In this document: in pieces, positions 1 through 7,559 of the stretch
How the letters are laid out: every line of letters begins with the position of its first letter
How positions within the stretch are numbered: the first letter of the stretch is position 1
Virus record (IMG/VR): IMGVR_UViG_3300009175_000083
Location: 1 to 21,719 of that record
Length of the DNA stretch: 21,719 nucleotides
DNA from: a virus
Strand: one strand, 5' to 3'
The notes under the pieces: generated by a model
What the model saw: the letters and a program-made list of their open reading frames with translations, nothing else
Told to the model about the DNA's origin: nothing
Databases searched by the model: none
Program-made: the position numbers and the translations under genes

Positions 1-1106
1 AGGCCTTCAGCTATACTGTTGAGATCATCCAACCTAGCATCTGGTAAATATACCTGATCTGCATACTTTTGCAGTTTTAGTAGTGCCTCAGCCTTTGTTT
101 TAGCAGGAACAAAACGCACCGCATTTTTTATGGTTTTAGTTTTTGGTGCGGTTGCCTTAGAGATTTTTTTGTTCTCAACTGGCTTTCTTAACTCCGGTAT
201 CCCTCCAATATATATCTTATTCCTGGCGGTCTCGGGTATAACCATCTCTGCGGATCCGAAACCCGGCAACGCTGGAGTCACGGTATCAGGCAGAGTATAT
301 TGAATGCCCTCTTCCCAAGCGAATACAGGCAAAATCGTACTCCTACACATGTAATGCGCAGGAGGCATCCAACCTTCGATATTAGCTTTGGCGATTATTT
401 TCCCATTCCGGCTTCTACAGATATCAGATGTCCGAGAGTCCATAATGGCCGAATACTCATATCCGACTACTTCTTCATCACCAACCATCTGCTGGTATCG
501 TGACTGTTCGTAAATCTTGGCCGTCTCGGTCCGCGCTATGTTCTCAAGCCTATGTTCTGAGAAATCCGGGAACTGCTGTCTGATCAGCGAAATGGTCTGC
601 TCTTGATTCAAACCATTCTCTACACCCTGGGCTATTGCATTCTTGGTGTTTTCAAGGGCATCCACACTGTGGACACCCGCAAGCCTCAGTGTGTAGTTTG
701 CGTACCATTCATTTCCGGCTTCTGGATAAAATGGTCCGACATCTGGGTCGACCGCAAATACTGCAGGCTTCTCGATGCCTCCGGCTTTCAAATGATGCAG
801 CAGATCAGCTTGCCTGGCTTCAGCTTGATAAGACACCTGCCCCAGGGCGTAAGTATCAATCATCGATGCTGCTAAAGCATTAGCAAGGCCACGGACCGGA
901 TTAGGTGCCAATATCAGCTGTTTTGGACTTTTGCCCAATTGCAACTGGATAACTAGGTTCTCTGTCTGTTGCCGAACATAAACCATTGCAGATTGCACAA
1001 ACCGGGCTTCCTGCTGATCCAGCCTGGCCAACATAACATTCGGCCTGAATAATTCAATACGCTCTGATGTTGTAAGCCTGATTTTTGTCTTTACTGGCAT
1101 TATCAT
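1..1106 (-). CDS. Phage head morphogenesis protein, MuF / SPP1 gp7 family (3' end cut by window edge)
   Basis: An open frame runs from ATG at 1106 off the left edge (368 codons seen, no stop). The MuF-type signature is clear: ARTET at residues 191-195, DSRTSDIC at 223-230, NG at 234-235, and PPAHYMCRS at 248-256, where Cys230, His251 and Cys254 form a likely metal-binding set. This family is a minor capsid protein bound near the portal and needed for head assembly. After about residue 265 a Pro/Lys-rich linker leads into an extra C-terminal region (from about 330) that the window truncates; in this family such extensions often carry enzymatic domains, but none can be identified here. It follows the 81-aa gene by 5 nt and has no clear ribosome site, so translational coupling is likely. 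A second ATG at 1100 is an alternative start. Confidence 0.88.
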   Translation of the reverse strand, partial: MIMPVKTKIRLTTSERIELFRPNVMLARLDQQEARFVQSAMVYVRQQTENLVIQLQLGKSPKQLILAPNPVRGLANALAASMIDTYALGQVSYQAEARQADLLHHLKAGGIEKPAVFAVDPDVGPFYPEAGNEWYANYTLRLAGVHSVDALENTKNAIAQGVENGLNQEQTISLIRQQFPDFSEHRLENIARTETAKIYEQSRYQQMVGDEEVVGYEYSAIMDSRTSDICRSRNGKIIAKANIEGWMPPAHYMCRSTILPVFAWEEGIQYTLPDTVTPALPGFGSAEMVIPETARNKIYIGGIPELRKPVENKKISKATAPKTKTIKNAVRFVPAKTKAEALLKLQKYADQVYLPDARLDDLNSIAEG

Positions 1107-1111
1107 ATGTT

Positions 1112-1357
1112 TCAAGGTAACGGAGGATATTGCCAGTCAGCAGGCAAATCATCCGTGTTATTGATTACTGCGCTTATACCATCCTCGGCAAAACCTGTTT
1201 GAATTTCTGAAACCTGTTGGTCTGTGAAGTCGTAAGAGCAGGCACACCTACCATCCTGAGATACTCGCGGTTCGCCAAGTTGAACGCCGATCTCTCTGAT
1301 GCTGATAACATTTCTAGCATTATCAAAGTTCGTTCTGTCGGGAAACACAATCACCAT
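1112..1357 (-). CDS. Small hypothetical protein in head gene cluster (81 aa)
   Basis: The 81-aa acidic protein starts at ATG 1357, with GGGGGA about 9 nt upstream as ribosome site. The start overlaps the end of the LamG-like gene by 7 nt, and its stop is 5 nt before the head morphogenesis gene, so it belongs to the late operon. I recognise no domain. It has two Cys residues in CACSYDF (about residues 39-45) and a C-terminal DWQYPPLP. It has no signal peptide or membrane segment. Position suggests a small head-associated or linker protein, but function is unknown. Confidence 0.7.
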   Translation of the reverse strand: MVIVFPDRTNFDNARNVISIREIGVQLGEPRVSQDGRCACSYDFTDQQVSEIQTGFAEDGISAVINNTDDLPADWQYPPLP

Positions 1358-2154
1358 GGTATTGATTCCCCCAAAGATTTCAGCATTGAAGAATAGTATG
1401 CTGCAATCTGAGCGTGTTCAGAAGCAGATAAAGCGCGATTATAGACCGCAGTTTCAAAGATGATTCCACCGTTAATTGGAAACGACGAGTAAGATATTTG
1501 ATCCATCAATGCAGTTGAATATGCACTGGTGTAAGCCGATGCAGTTAATGCCAAACTTCCAGAAGTCTCCACATACACACCGTTTTTATAATGCTGCACC
1601 TTGGTGGAAGCTCCTGCATAATCTATCTCAAATGCCGCCAATGCCCAACTTCCAGCTGCAAAATTCGCAGGACTGGTATATGTTGCTGCTGTATCACCGG
1701 TCGCAGATTTGATCTTGCATCTCATCGATGTTAAAGTGCTACCAGTCCATATTTCGATACCATTTTCAGCGCCGGCAGCAATACGTGAGAGATACAAGTA
1801 TAGGACCGGAGTTACACTTGCTGGTTGCTTAAAAGGGATTATTACCGTAATTATTGGCGATCCGTTCAGAAGTGATCCGATGCTATCTTTGAGAATGTAA
1901 TCATCAGCTCCAAACGTTGCACCATTACTCGCAATGGTAGCATCGTTTGTATCAACTCCAGCAGCTGACCCATTCTGCGCTGATCTCGCATATGGCGCAG
2001 CATTAGACCAGGCTTGCTGACCAACAACCCCAGCTAATTTATATCGCTCGATCAGGCCGTTAAGTGGGATATCATTGCCACTGGCTATAAAATCCCAATC
2101 CATCAAAGGCGATGAAAAGGCCGTGTTTTCCATTAAATTATTTCCGATAGGCAT
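1351..2154 (-). CDS. LamG / concanavalin A-like beta-sandwich protein in head module
   Basis: The 267-aa protein starts at ATG 2154 with AAGGTG five bases upstream. From about residue 95 it shows the alternating hydrophobic pattern of a LamG/ConA-like lectin fold. It ends with the usual signature of these domains: NGGIIFETAVYNRALSASEH (about 228-247), then a helix ending near AAYYSSM. Such domains bind carbohydrates or protein surfaces. Lying between portal and head morphogenesis genes, it could be a capsid surface (decoration or fibre) protein; an adhesin or host-binding role is inference. It overlaps the next gene by 7 nt. A tail-fibre origin is possible, but no collagen or coiled-coil shaft is present. 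The fold assignment is by pattern and not by alignment. Confidence 0.72.
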   Translation of the reverse strand: MPIGNNLMENTAFSSPLMDWDFIASGNDIPLNGLIERYKLAGVVGQQAWSNAAPYARSAQNGSAAGVDTNDATIASNGATFGADDYILKDSIGSLLNGSPIITVIIPFKQPASVTPVLYLYLSRIAAGAENGIEIWTGSTLTSMRCKIKSATGDTAATYTSPANFAAGSWALAAFEIDYAGASTKVQHYKNGVYVETSGSLALTASAYTSAYSTALMDQISYSSFPINGGIIFETAVYNRALSASEHAQIAAYYSSMLKSLGESIPW

Positions 2155-2163
2155 TAGATCACC

Positions 2164-2520
2164 TTATCCAAGCTGGACAACCCGCACTGTAACAGTTCCT
2201 GAAGCGCAAATTGCATAGGGAACTGCGTTTGGACTGAAGTGCCATGACTGTCCAGGTGCAAGCGGTAGACCGGTAGAAGTATCTGCCGGTGCTGTAGACT
2301 TTAGATAGACCGTTGCGGTTCCAGTGTTGATAACAATGCACCTGGAAGCAGTTGCATTAGGGCTGGCAAGTAATGTTATCCCGTTTGCTGTGGCCGGAAC
2401 GGTAACATCTGCAGCAGTGATAATTTTTGGCATCCCAGGTCCTACCGGCAACGGCTGGTTATTTGCCACATCCATTTCATTTCCCGCGACACTGCCGCTG
2501 TTCAGATATGTGTTTAACAT
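2164..2520 (-). CDS. Beta-rich small virion-type protein (118 aa)
   Basis: It starts at ATG 2520, one base overlapping the portal stop (TAATG), with a strong AGGAGG ribosome site 7 nt upstream. After a linker-like N-terminus (about 1-33, rich in Pro/Gly) comes a compact all-beta domain (about 35-118). Short strands are separated by Gly/Ala/Thr turns: ITLLASPNATASRCIVINTG, then VYLKS, then LPLAPGQSWHFSP, then AICASGTVTVRVVQLG. This layout is typical of small phage beta-sandwich domains in decoration or fibre proteins. No enzyme motif is seen. It sits directly after the portal in the late operon. Decoration or fibre function is inference from fold and position. Confidence 0.75.
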   Translation of the reverse strand: MLNTYLNSGSVAGNEMDVANNQPLPVGPGMPKIITAADVTVPATANGITLLASPNATASRCIVINTGTATVYLKSTAPADTSTGLPLAPGQSWHFSPNAVPYAICASGTVTVRVVQLG

Positions 2521-3887
2521 TATTGACCCTCCTGGGTTGTTTTGCTGTTAGGTGCATTATCAACCTTGGATCCATTAGTCGACTTTGTCCTTGGGGTTGA
2601 TTTTGGTGTTCTCGGTGCAGGCTTACTATCGGGTATCGGTGGAATTGGATCAACCTGTTGAGTAGTATCTACAACTTCACGTGCAGGCAGTCCCAAATAA
2701 GGACGGATCCAGGTTTCTCCCGGGACTACTTCTCCAGCCGTGATCAACTGGTAGATAACTCCAGCAAGATTGGTAATGTCATCAGCATCAAGGCTCAGTT
2801 TGAAATCAGGATAGTATCGATCTGCGAAATTGTAATCCACAATGTCCCGGATGATCTGCTCGTTTACAGTCTCTTCCAGTGCTCTCTTGAGCTTCATTAT
2901 GTAGATTCTGAGTGTATCTTGGTGCACTTTAGCTTGTGCATACGATCCGGATTTACTTCCCTGATCAGTTGCCAATGTTTGGCCCAGGATTGCCTTGACT
3001 ATCTGCTTGCCAATGTAGTCCAGCGCGTTGGAGAAATCTGAGGAAGTCTTCCCTGCTGTCTCCATGAACTCGACAAGAGTTCCCTCTGGAACAATGATTG
3101 CTGTTTCCTGCTGGAGACTCTCAAGGCTCTGCAGCAATGCTTCTTGAACTGATTTTGGTGTGTTTTGCGGATAGGTTCCCTTAGGTGTAGGAGCTGCGAA
3201 TTTCTCTAAGTAGGCAGCCCACCAGGACACCAACTTTGACTTGATTAACCAGTATTTGTATGCCGATCGAAGATCCGATGTCCCCCATGGCTCGTCGTGA
3301 ACATTGTTATACGACATCTGAACAAACTTCGATTGCTCAACAGGGATAAATCCACCCTTGATGATCACATCCATTTCGGTCACATTGCCATAATCGTCCA
3401 TCTTGAAATCATATAGCCGTGGATCCTTGGCCTTGATGTTGGTGAGCATTATCCACTTGGCATCTTCACTCCAACCCCAAAGCTTTTCCCCTAGAGATAT
3501 GCCCCAGAGCAACGAATCATAGAGAATGTCCTCTAGTTTATCATCCAGGGAGCCTTTCATCTGATCGAATGTATATTGAACGAACTTGCATTGTTCTTCA
3601 GCCTGAGCAAACTTAGGTTCGTCAGCATCCACGCCAGGAGTGAGTTCCCAACCCTTAGACAGCACTCCCGAGGTTTTGATCAGAAGCGCGCCTTTGATAT
3701 CCGGATCGTGACGCATCAGATCATAATCAGCAGTTCCCTTTTTATTGGTCACATCATCCTGGACGAATGGTCTGGGTGTCTTGCCCCAGCTCCACCACTG
3801 CGTAAAGCCTTGCTCAGCCATTAAAGGCGCAGCAATCTTTGCAGCTGTCCGTCTTATCGTATCGAGTATGTTTGAATATATGCTCAT
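2520..3887 (-). CDS. Phage portal protein, DUF935 (Mu gp29-like) family
   Basis: This 455-aa protein would form the dodecameric ring at the capsid vertex through which DNA is packaged. Family features are a Trp-rich N-terminal stretch (FTQWWSWGKTPRP), a DPDIKGALLIKTSGVLSKGWEL segment (about 62-83), the central DEPWGTSDLRSAYKYWLIKS block (about 198-217) and a later LGQTLATDQGSKSGSYAQAK segment near residue 315, which is characteristic of DUF935 portals. The C-terminal 50 residues are a disordered Pro/Lys/Thr tail. The start at ATG 3887 overlaps the large terminase stop (ATGA). The order terminase, portal, MuF-type head protein is the standard packaging/head order. Confidence 0.93.
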   Translation of the reverse strand: MSIYSNILDTIRRTAAKIAAPLMAEQGFTQWWSWGKTPRPFVQDDVTNKKGTADYDLMRHDPDIKGALLIKTSGVLSKGWELTPGVDADEPKFAQAEEQCKFVQYTFDQMKGSLDDKLEDILYDSLLWGISLGEKLWGWSEDAKWIMLTNIKAKDPRLYDFKMDDYGNVTEMDVIIKGGFIPVEQSKFVQMSYNNVHDEPWGTSDLRSAYKYWLIKSKLVSWWAAYLEKFAAPTPKGTYPQNTPKSVQEALLQSLESLQQETAIIVPEGTLVEFMETAGKTSSDFSNALDYIGKQIVKAILGQTLATDQGSKSGSYAQAKVHQDTLRIYIMKLKRALEETVNEQIIRDIVDYNFADRYYPDFKLSLDADDITNLAGVIYQLITAGEVVPGETWIRPYLGLPAREVVDTTQQVDPIPPIPDSKPAPRTPKSTPRTKSTNGSKVDNAPNSKTTQEGQ

Positions 3888-5464
3888 ATTGATCCTAGTG
3901 TTGATGCTTCACGTTTGCGGGATCCAGTTGTAATGCTCAAGCCTTGGCCGGAATAAGCCCAGGCCATCACAATAGCATCTCCCCAGTCAGTACTTCTCTG
4001 TAATCGTTTTTTTATGTCCTCTTTGGATTCGATGAGAATACCATTGCTACGCAAACTCCAGTGTGGTGCAGTTAAATCGGCAACAATCTGAGAGTCAGGG
4101 GGTAATGCTATATCCTGGCCTGAATCAGGATCCAATGCCTCTCTGAACGCCCAATAACACTCAGCGCGCTTGTTTGCGAATCTCAATTTTCCAGTCTTGT
4201 CGGTTGCCTTGCTTCCTTCTGCAAAATTGATCCCGTTTACAAAACAGGAATTGGGCAACTGTGGATTATTCAGCAATACTTCATATGCCGAAGATCCCCA
4301 GACACTCATATCGATATTTATAGCAATCCCGGGCACCGACTCTCTGAGCACTAATGCTGCAGCGATGGGCCCCGACGGCGTGGTTGTTCCTGGATGAACT
4401 TTCGGCTTTGCAAAGAAGCTGCCATATCTCGGCTGTATGATGGTATTGTCTTTACCACCATGGGCAATATCCACCCCTAGTGCAGATAGAGCGCAGTGTT
4501 CTCTGTGCTCCTGTTCAACCCAACGCTGTTGCGCAATCAATATCCACGCTGTGGGGATGACTTGGAGTGGATCGTCCTCTTGTCCAGCCTGGAAGTTACC
4601 TTCCAGCATCATACTTCTCAATGGCTCAGGAAGGCTTTGTAGTGTGGCCTCATAACCGTTGGCCATATAAATCGGGTTGTCCTGGACTTTTGCAAATATG
4701 AAAGTTCGGCTTTTAGGAGTCTGCAGTTTACCCTTAGAATCTGGGACGGGTTCTGGTCCGTCTACAGGAGTGTCGACTCCATCCAGGCGCACATACCAGC
4801 GCAGTTCACCTGGCTTAGCAGGATTTGGGTGATGAGGATCCAACCATGGTGCATATCGCTGCAAGACCCAATATCCATCCGCGGATAAGGGAGGATTCCC
4901 GGTAAGCAACACTTGCACTTTCTGTTTTGGATTTTCTGATCTTGCCCACGCTCCGATAAACAATACCTGGGATTCTAGGAACTCAGAAGCTTCATCAAAC
5001 CAGACTAGATCGTGTGGTTGGCCTTGATACTTCTTTTTGTCTGGCTCGTGTTGGCATGATCCAAACTGAATGGTCCGGCCATCGTTAAAGCGCCAAATAT
5101 GTTTTGAATCGTTGTAGGACGCAACCTCGGAATAGAGTTCCTGTGATCGTTCTACAATCCCGTTAAGTTGCGGATATTCCCGACGAAGCGCTAAGACTCT
5201 GCGATGTTTTGTTCCAGCTTTTCCAAGCCCCAGATCGGTCTTACCGCCTCCAGCTGCTCCGCCGTAAAATATTTCATCTGCTTCAGAGTTATAGGCTATG
5301 AGTTGAGGAGAGTCTGGAAATGGTTGCCAGTCTATTTGCCTATTCTTCTGGTTCAGGGCTGTCTTGTGTTGCCATCGCTTCGAGAAGTCGAATTGTTTTA
5401 TCGGCAAGGACCCCGTGAAGCACCGCAAGCTCACTGGCGGGTTGTTCTCTAAGCCATTTTTCAT
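3884..5464 (-). CDS. terL: Terminase large subunit (packaging ATPase-nuclease)
   Basis: The DNA-packaging motor has an N-terminal ATPase with Walker A GGAAGGGKT at residues 68-76 and Walker B LVWFDEAS at about 153-160. Its RNase H-like nuclease begins near ALGVDIAHGGKDNT (first catalytic Asp) and ends near STDWGDAIVMAWAY. Length (526 aa) fits. It feeds DNA through the portal encoded next. The start is doubtful. ATG 5464 has no good ribosome site and lies 125 nt inside the small-terminase gene. In-frame GTG (about 5434) and TTG (about 5407) codons are alternatives, and recognisable homology begins only near residue 44 (QIDWQPFPDSPQL). The true N-terminus may therefore be shorter, or translation may be coupled to the upstream gene. 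Confidence 0.93.
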   Translation of the reverse strand: MKNGLENNPPVSLRCFTGSLPIKQFDFSKRWQHKTALNQKNRQIDWQPFPDSPQLIAYNSEADEIFYGGAAGGGKTDLGLGKAGTKHRRVLALRREYPQLNGIVERSQELYSEVASYNDSKHIWRFNDGRTIQFGSCQHEPDKKKYQGQPHDLVWFDEASEFLESQVLFIGAWARSENPKQKVQVLLTGNPPLSADGYWVLQRYAPWLDPHHPNPAKPGELRWYVRLDGVDTPVDGPEPVPDSKGKLQTPKSRTFIFAKVQDNPIYMANGYEATLQSLPEPLRSMMLEGNFQAGQEDDPLQVIPTAWILIAQQRWVEQEHREHCALSALGVDIAHGGKDNTIIQPRYGSFFAKPKVHPGTTTPSGPIAAALVLRESVPGIAINIDMSVWGSSAYEVLLNNPQLPNSCFVNGINFAEGSKATDKTGKLRFANKRAECYWAFREALDPDSGQDIALPPDSQIVADLTAPHWSLRSNGILIESKEDIKKRLQRSTDWGDAIVMAWAYSGQGLSITTGSRKREASTLGSI

Positions 5465-5723
5465 CTTTGAACACTACTTGCTGCGCCGTCAGGGTTTCCA
5501 GGTTAGCTTCGATATAGCGTAATAACAAATCACCAATGCGGTTCCTTTTTGTGTTTCCCTCTGTTTCCCCTGTTTCTGTGTTGTTTCCTGATCTATCTAA
5601 TTTCGCGGACCATTTGGCAACAGTTCCCCTTGGGATCTGATATTGTTCGGCTACCTTGGAGACGGATTGACCCATAAGTAGTGCAGCCATTACCGCCGCT
5701 TTTTGATCGTCTGTATAGCACAT
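5340..5723 (-). CDS. terS: Terminase small subunit, HTH DNA-recognition protein
   Basis: The 127-aa protein has an N-terminal helix-turn-helix (about residues 3-42) with the pattern LMGQSVSKVAEQYQIPRGTV followed by AKW, seen in phage small terminases and transposase-like HTH proteins. A polar linker (about 45-60) leads to a helical C-terminal region likely for oligomerisation. It would recognise the packaging site and load the large subunit, whose gene overlaps its 3' end. Its ATG at 5723 lies only 12 nt after the T-tract of an intrinsic terminator and has a poor ribosome site (GAG about 8 nt upstream). Expression therefore probably depends on late read-through or an undetected promoter. Confidence 0.85.
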   Translation of the reverse strand: MCYTDDQKAAVMAALLMGQSVSKVAEQYQIPRGTVAKWSAKLDRSGNNTETGETEGNTKRNRIGDLLLRYIEANLETLTAQQVVFKDEKWLREQPASELAVLHGVLADKTIRLLEAMATQDSPEPEE

Positions 5724-5734
5724 TGGTTTTACTC

Positions 5735-5773
5735 ATAATAAAAAATGGTCCCAAGTTATGGTAACTGGGACCA
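5735..5773 (-). terminator. Rho-independent terminator / attenuator in front of the terminase genes
   Basis: A long stem is formed by 5746-5758 and 5762-5773: TGGTCCCA pairs with TGGGACCA, continued by GTTA/TAAC past one bulged base, with a 3-nt loop. Reading the minus strand, six T residues follow immediately (5745 to 5740). The hairpin is downstream of the regulator gene that ends at 5920, and its T-tract ends 12 nt before the small-terminase ATG. There is no comparable T-run on the plus strand, so it acts on leftward transcription. Confidence 0.85.
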
Positions 5774-5868
5774 ATACAAGGAGGATTGAAGTGTCTGGTA
5801 GACCGTGAAAAAAAATCAATCTACATACATGCGCGCAAAACGGGAATTCTGTCAGTACCTTTTTAAGC

Positions 5869-5888
5869 TTTTTGGCCTATTTTTGGCC
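5869..5888. repeat. Two direct TTTTTGGCC repeats, 11 bp period, in the early/late gap
   Basis: TTTTTGGCC occurs at 5869-5877 and 5880-5888, one helical turn apart, in the 146-bp gene-free stretch 5774-5919 between the late regulator gene and the terminator. Nearby is an A/T palindrome, six A, TA, six T, at 5902-5915. I see no gene in this stretch on either strand and no convincing -35/-10 pair. The same-face repeat spacing fits a regulator binding site, but that is inference. Confidence 0.35.
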
Positions 5889-5919
5889 CATTTTAAGATC
5901 AAAAAAATATTTTTTGCCC

Positions 5920-6399
5920 CTAGCATAGTTTTTGCATTTTTTCCTCAAATCTGTCTGCCTGTAACTCATTGACAGGCCGCCTCCGGAACTCTTCGTAAAG
6001 GATGGTTAGAACGCCTAGGTGTTTTAGATTTCCCAGCTTTTCATCGGCTCCTTCACGCGCCTGGAATATGGTTTGCCTTGTTCGTTCCACACCGTCCACA
6101 GTTTTGAGCTGTGTGGCAATCTCTTCATCCGAATGCCCTAATAAGTGCAGTTCTACAACAGCAGCCTGGAGCATTGTCAGACGGGCTTTCTTAAGCACTT
6201 TACGAACCTCTTTCCATATCAACCCAGCTAATGGTCCCTCTGCTTGGAATGAAACATAATCATAGGATCGCTTGCCTACTGCGATAGGCTCTAGCGAATC
6301 ATCATAGTCTTGATAATTGTTCTCCTGGTCATAAAGTGCACCTTGATCGATGTGAGCTTCTACACGAGTCTCTTCTGAAACATAAACCACTCTTGCCAT
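5920..6399 (-). CDS. Sigma-70 region 4-like HTH regulator, probable late-gene activator (ArpU/RinA-type role)
   Basis: The 159-aa protein starts at ATG 6399, chosen over an upstream in-frame start because GGGAGGG lies 6 nt before it. The C-terminal half carries a sigma-region-4/ECF-like helix-turn-helix. LTMLQAAVVELHLLGHSDEE leads into IATQLKTVDGVERTRQTIFQ (about residues 77-117), followed by helices to the end. The N-terminal half is acidic and Tyr-rich. Such proteins, encoded just upstream of small terminase, control late transcription in many Gram-positive phages (RinA, ArpU). Its position before the terminator at 5735-5773 fits control of that block. Family membership is by pattern only. 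It could bind the inverted repeats in its own leader. Confidence 0.72.
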   Translation of the reverse strand: MARVVYVSEETRVEAHIDQGALYDQENNYQDYDDSLEPIAVGKRSYDYVSFQAEGPLAGLIWKEVRKVLKKARLTMLQAAVVELHLLGHSDEEIATQLKTVDGVERTRQTIFQAREGADEKLGNLKHLGVLTILYEEFRRRPVNELQADRFEEKMQKLC

Positions 6400-6417
6400 A
6401 CTTCGCCCTCCCTGGTA

Positions 6418-6442
6418 TAGTGTGATTACTAGGCACACACTA
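6418..6442. promoter_or_regulatory. Inverted repeat in leader of the late-regulator gene
   Basis: TAGTGTG (6418-6424) and CACACTA (6436-6442) form a perfect 7-bp inverted repeat with an 11-nt spacer, 19 nt before the regulator ATG. It could be an operator for autoregulation or an mRNA hairpin near the ribosome site. No clear promoter was found around it. Confidence 0.35.
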
Positions 6443-6457
6443 CCCGTAGTAGGGCTT

Positions 6458-6480
6458 GCCCTGATTGGTCAGATCAGGGC
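6458..6480. terminator. Hairpin just after the methylase gene
   Basis: GCCCTGAT (6458-6465) and ATCAGGGC (6473-6480) are a perfect 8-bp inverted repeat with a 7-nt loop, 6 nt beyond the methylase stop. No T-run follows on either strand, so it is a weak terminator candidate, an RNA-processing or stability hairpin, or a protein binding site. Confidence 0.35.
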
Positions 6481-6486
6481 ACTTAC

Positions 6487-7410
6487 TCAAAAACTCAACT
6501 GTAACTGCAGCGCATCAGCAGTCCTCGGTGATAACCATAAACACTCAGTGCGCAACATCGCTTTATCTGATCGTGCTGAAATCGTTGTTGTATACCAACC
6601 TTTGTAAAGCTCCGAATATAAATCGCTCTGATATCCAGAAAGCACCACAAACCCCTTGAAAGCGTTAAGAACCTCCGCAAGGCGACTATGCTGATTATCA
6701 TCCATCTCGTGTCGATATCCGTGTTTTGTTGTCCTGGATGAATGCACGTATGGTGGATCAGCGTATACTAAAGCGTCCGGATAGTCGTGTTGATTGATAA
6801 CTTCCAGCGCATCACGATGATCAATAACCACTCCTTGTAGGCGTTCGCAGAAATTCACAATCTCAGGAGCGTATGAAACCCAATCAGATGCAGCCGTGGA
6901 TCCGGACTTTGTTGATTTAACCCGGAATCCACCTTTCGGGATCCAGCGGGAAGAATGTGTCCGCATCCCACAGTTCCTCCGGAATATCCCGTCAGACCCG
7001 AAACCTGCGAATGATTTCAAGATTGTGCGCCTGGCTTGCTCTACTGGATCCTTCGATTCTTCGTAAGCTTCTTCGAATTCCTCTCTTGCAAACGGAGTCA
7101 ATATAATCGATCGCTGCAATTCGGTTGCTGTTTCCCGATCGCGGAGAACTCGAAAGACATTCACAATCTCTGAGTCAAGGTCGTTGTAAATCTCTGCATA
7201 AGTACGAGATTTCTGCATCAAGATTGAAGCTGCTCCCCCGAATGGTTCTACGTAACATCGATGCTCTGGAAAGTGCTTTATAATCCAAGGTGCCAGGCGG
7301 AACTTTCCACCGTGGTACCGCATTATTGGGCGCTTAGGAGTTGGCTCCAAAATATCAATAGCTACGGCTGTATTTTTCAAACCGCCACCGCCAATTTCTG
7401 CACCTTGCAA
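6487..7410 (-). CDS. DNA N6-adenine methyltransferase, D12 class (Dam family)
   Basis: The enzyme transfers methyl from S-adenosylmethionine to adenine in duplex DNA. Motifs in D12 order are YHGGKFRLAPWI (motif X, about 32-43), YVEPFGGAAS (motif I, SAM binding, 53-62) and YADPPY (motif IV catalytic, 216-221). Length and order match Dam, whose target is GATC, but the target here is not proven. The window is rich in GGATCC. A phage methylase usually protects DNA from host restriction or times packaging/replication. The start is uncertain: TTG at 7410 gives 307 aa and overlaps the previous gene by 34 nt; another TTG (residue 11, behind GGCGG) and ATG at residue 30 are alternatives. All catalytic motifs lie downstream of these choices. 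Confidence 0.9.
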   Translation of the reverse strand: MQGAEIGGGGLKNTAVAIDILEPTPKRPIMRYHGGKFRLAPWIIKHFPEHRCYVEPFGGAASILMQKSRTYAEIYNDLDSEIVNVFRVLRDRETATELQRSIILTPFAREEFEEAYEESKDPVEQARRTILKSFAGFGSDGIFRRNCGMRTHSSRWIPKGGFRVKSTKSGSTAASDWVSYAPEIVNFCERLQGVVIDHRDALEVINQHDYPDALVYADPPYVHSSRTTKHGYRHEMDDNQHSRLAEVLNAFKGFVVLSGYQSDLYSELYKGWYTTTISARSDKAMLRTECLWLSPRTADALQLQLSF

Positions 7411-7559
7411 GCATCAACAATCAACGGTGGGTGCCTCTCATTGATCAGCAGCAATTTAGGATACAATTTGGTGTCCTGGACGCACCAGGTTAGCTGATCC
7501 AAGGATGGTTCGATGTTAGATATAATTACGGAATCGCCTGGTTTGATATAGTCATTCAT
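7377..7559 (-). CDS. Small hypothetical protein (60 aa)
   Basis: The 60-aa ORF starts at ATG 7559, with GGGAGA 7 nt upstream, and overlaps the stop of the preceding 32-aa peptide gene (AATGA). The N-terminal IKPGDSVIISNIEP and later TWCVQDTKLYPKLLLINE look like a short beta-barrel (SH3-like) protein, but I do not recognise a family. It has no membrane segment. Its 3' end overlaps the methylase gene. Function is unknown; good ribosome site and coupling support its being real. Confidence 0.65.
   Translation of the reverse strand: MNDYIKPGDSVIISNIEPSLDQLTWCVQDTKLYPKLLLINERHPPLIVDACKVQKLAVAV

Noticed and set aside
300-883. Several short plus-strand open frames at the left end
   Set aside because: The minus strand here is one continuous frame with clear MuF family motifs that runs off the edge; the plus-strand frames are its shadows.
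5774-5800. Plus-strand ribosome site AAGGAGG followed by GTG
   Set aside because: The GTG frame stops after five codons and the TTG is too close to the ribosome site.
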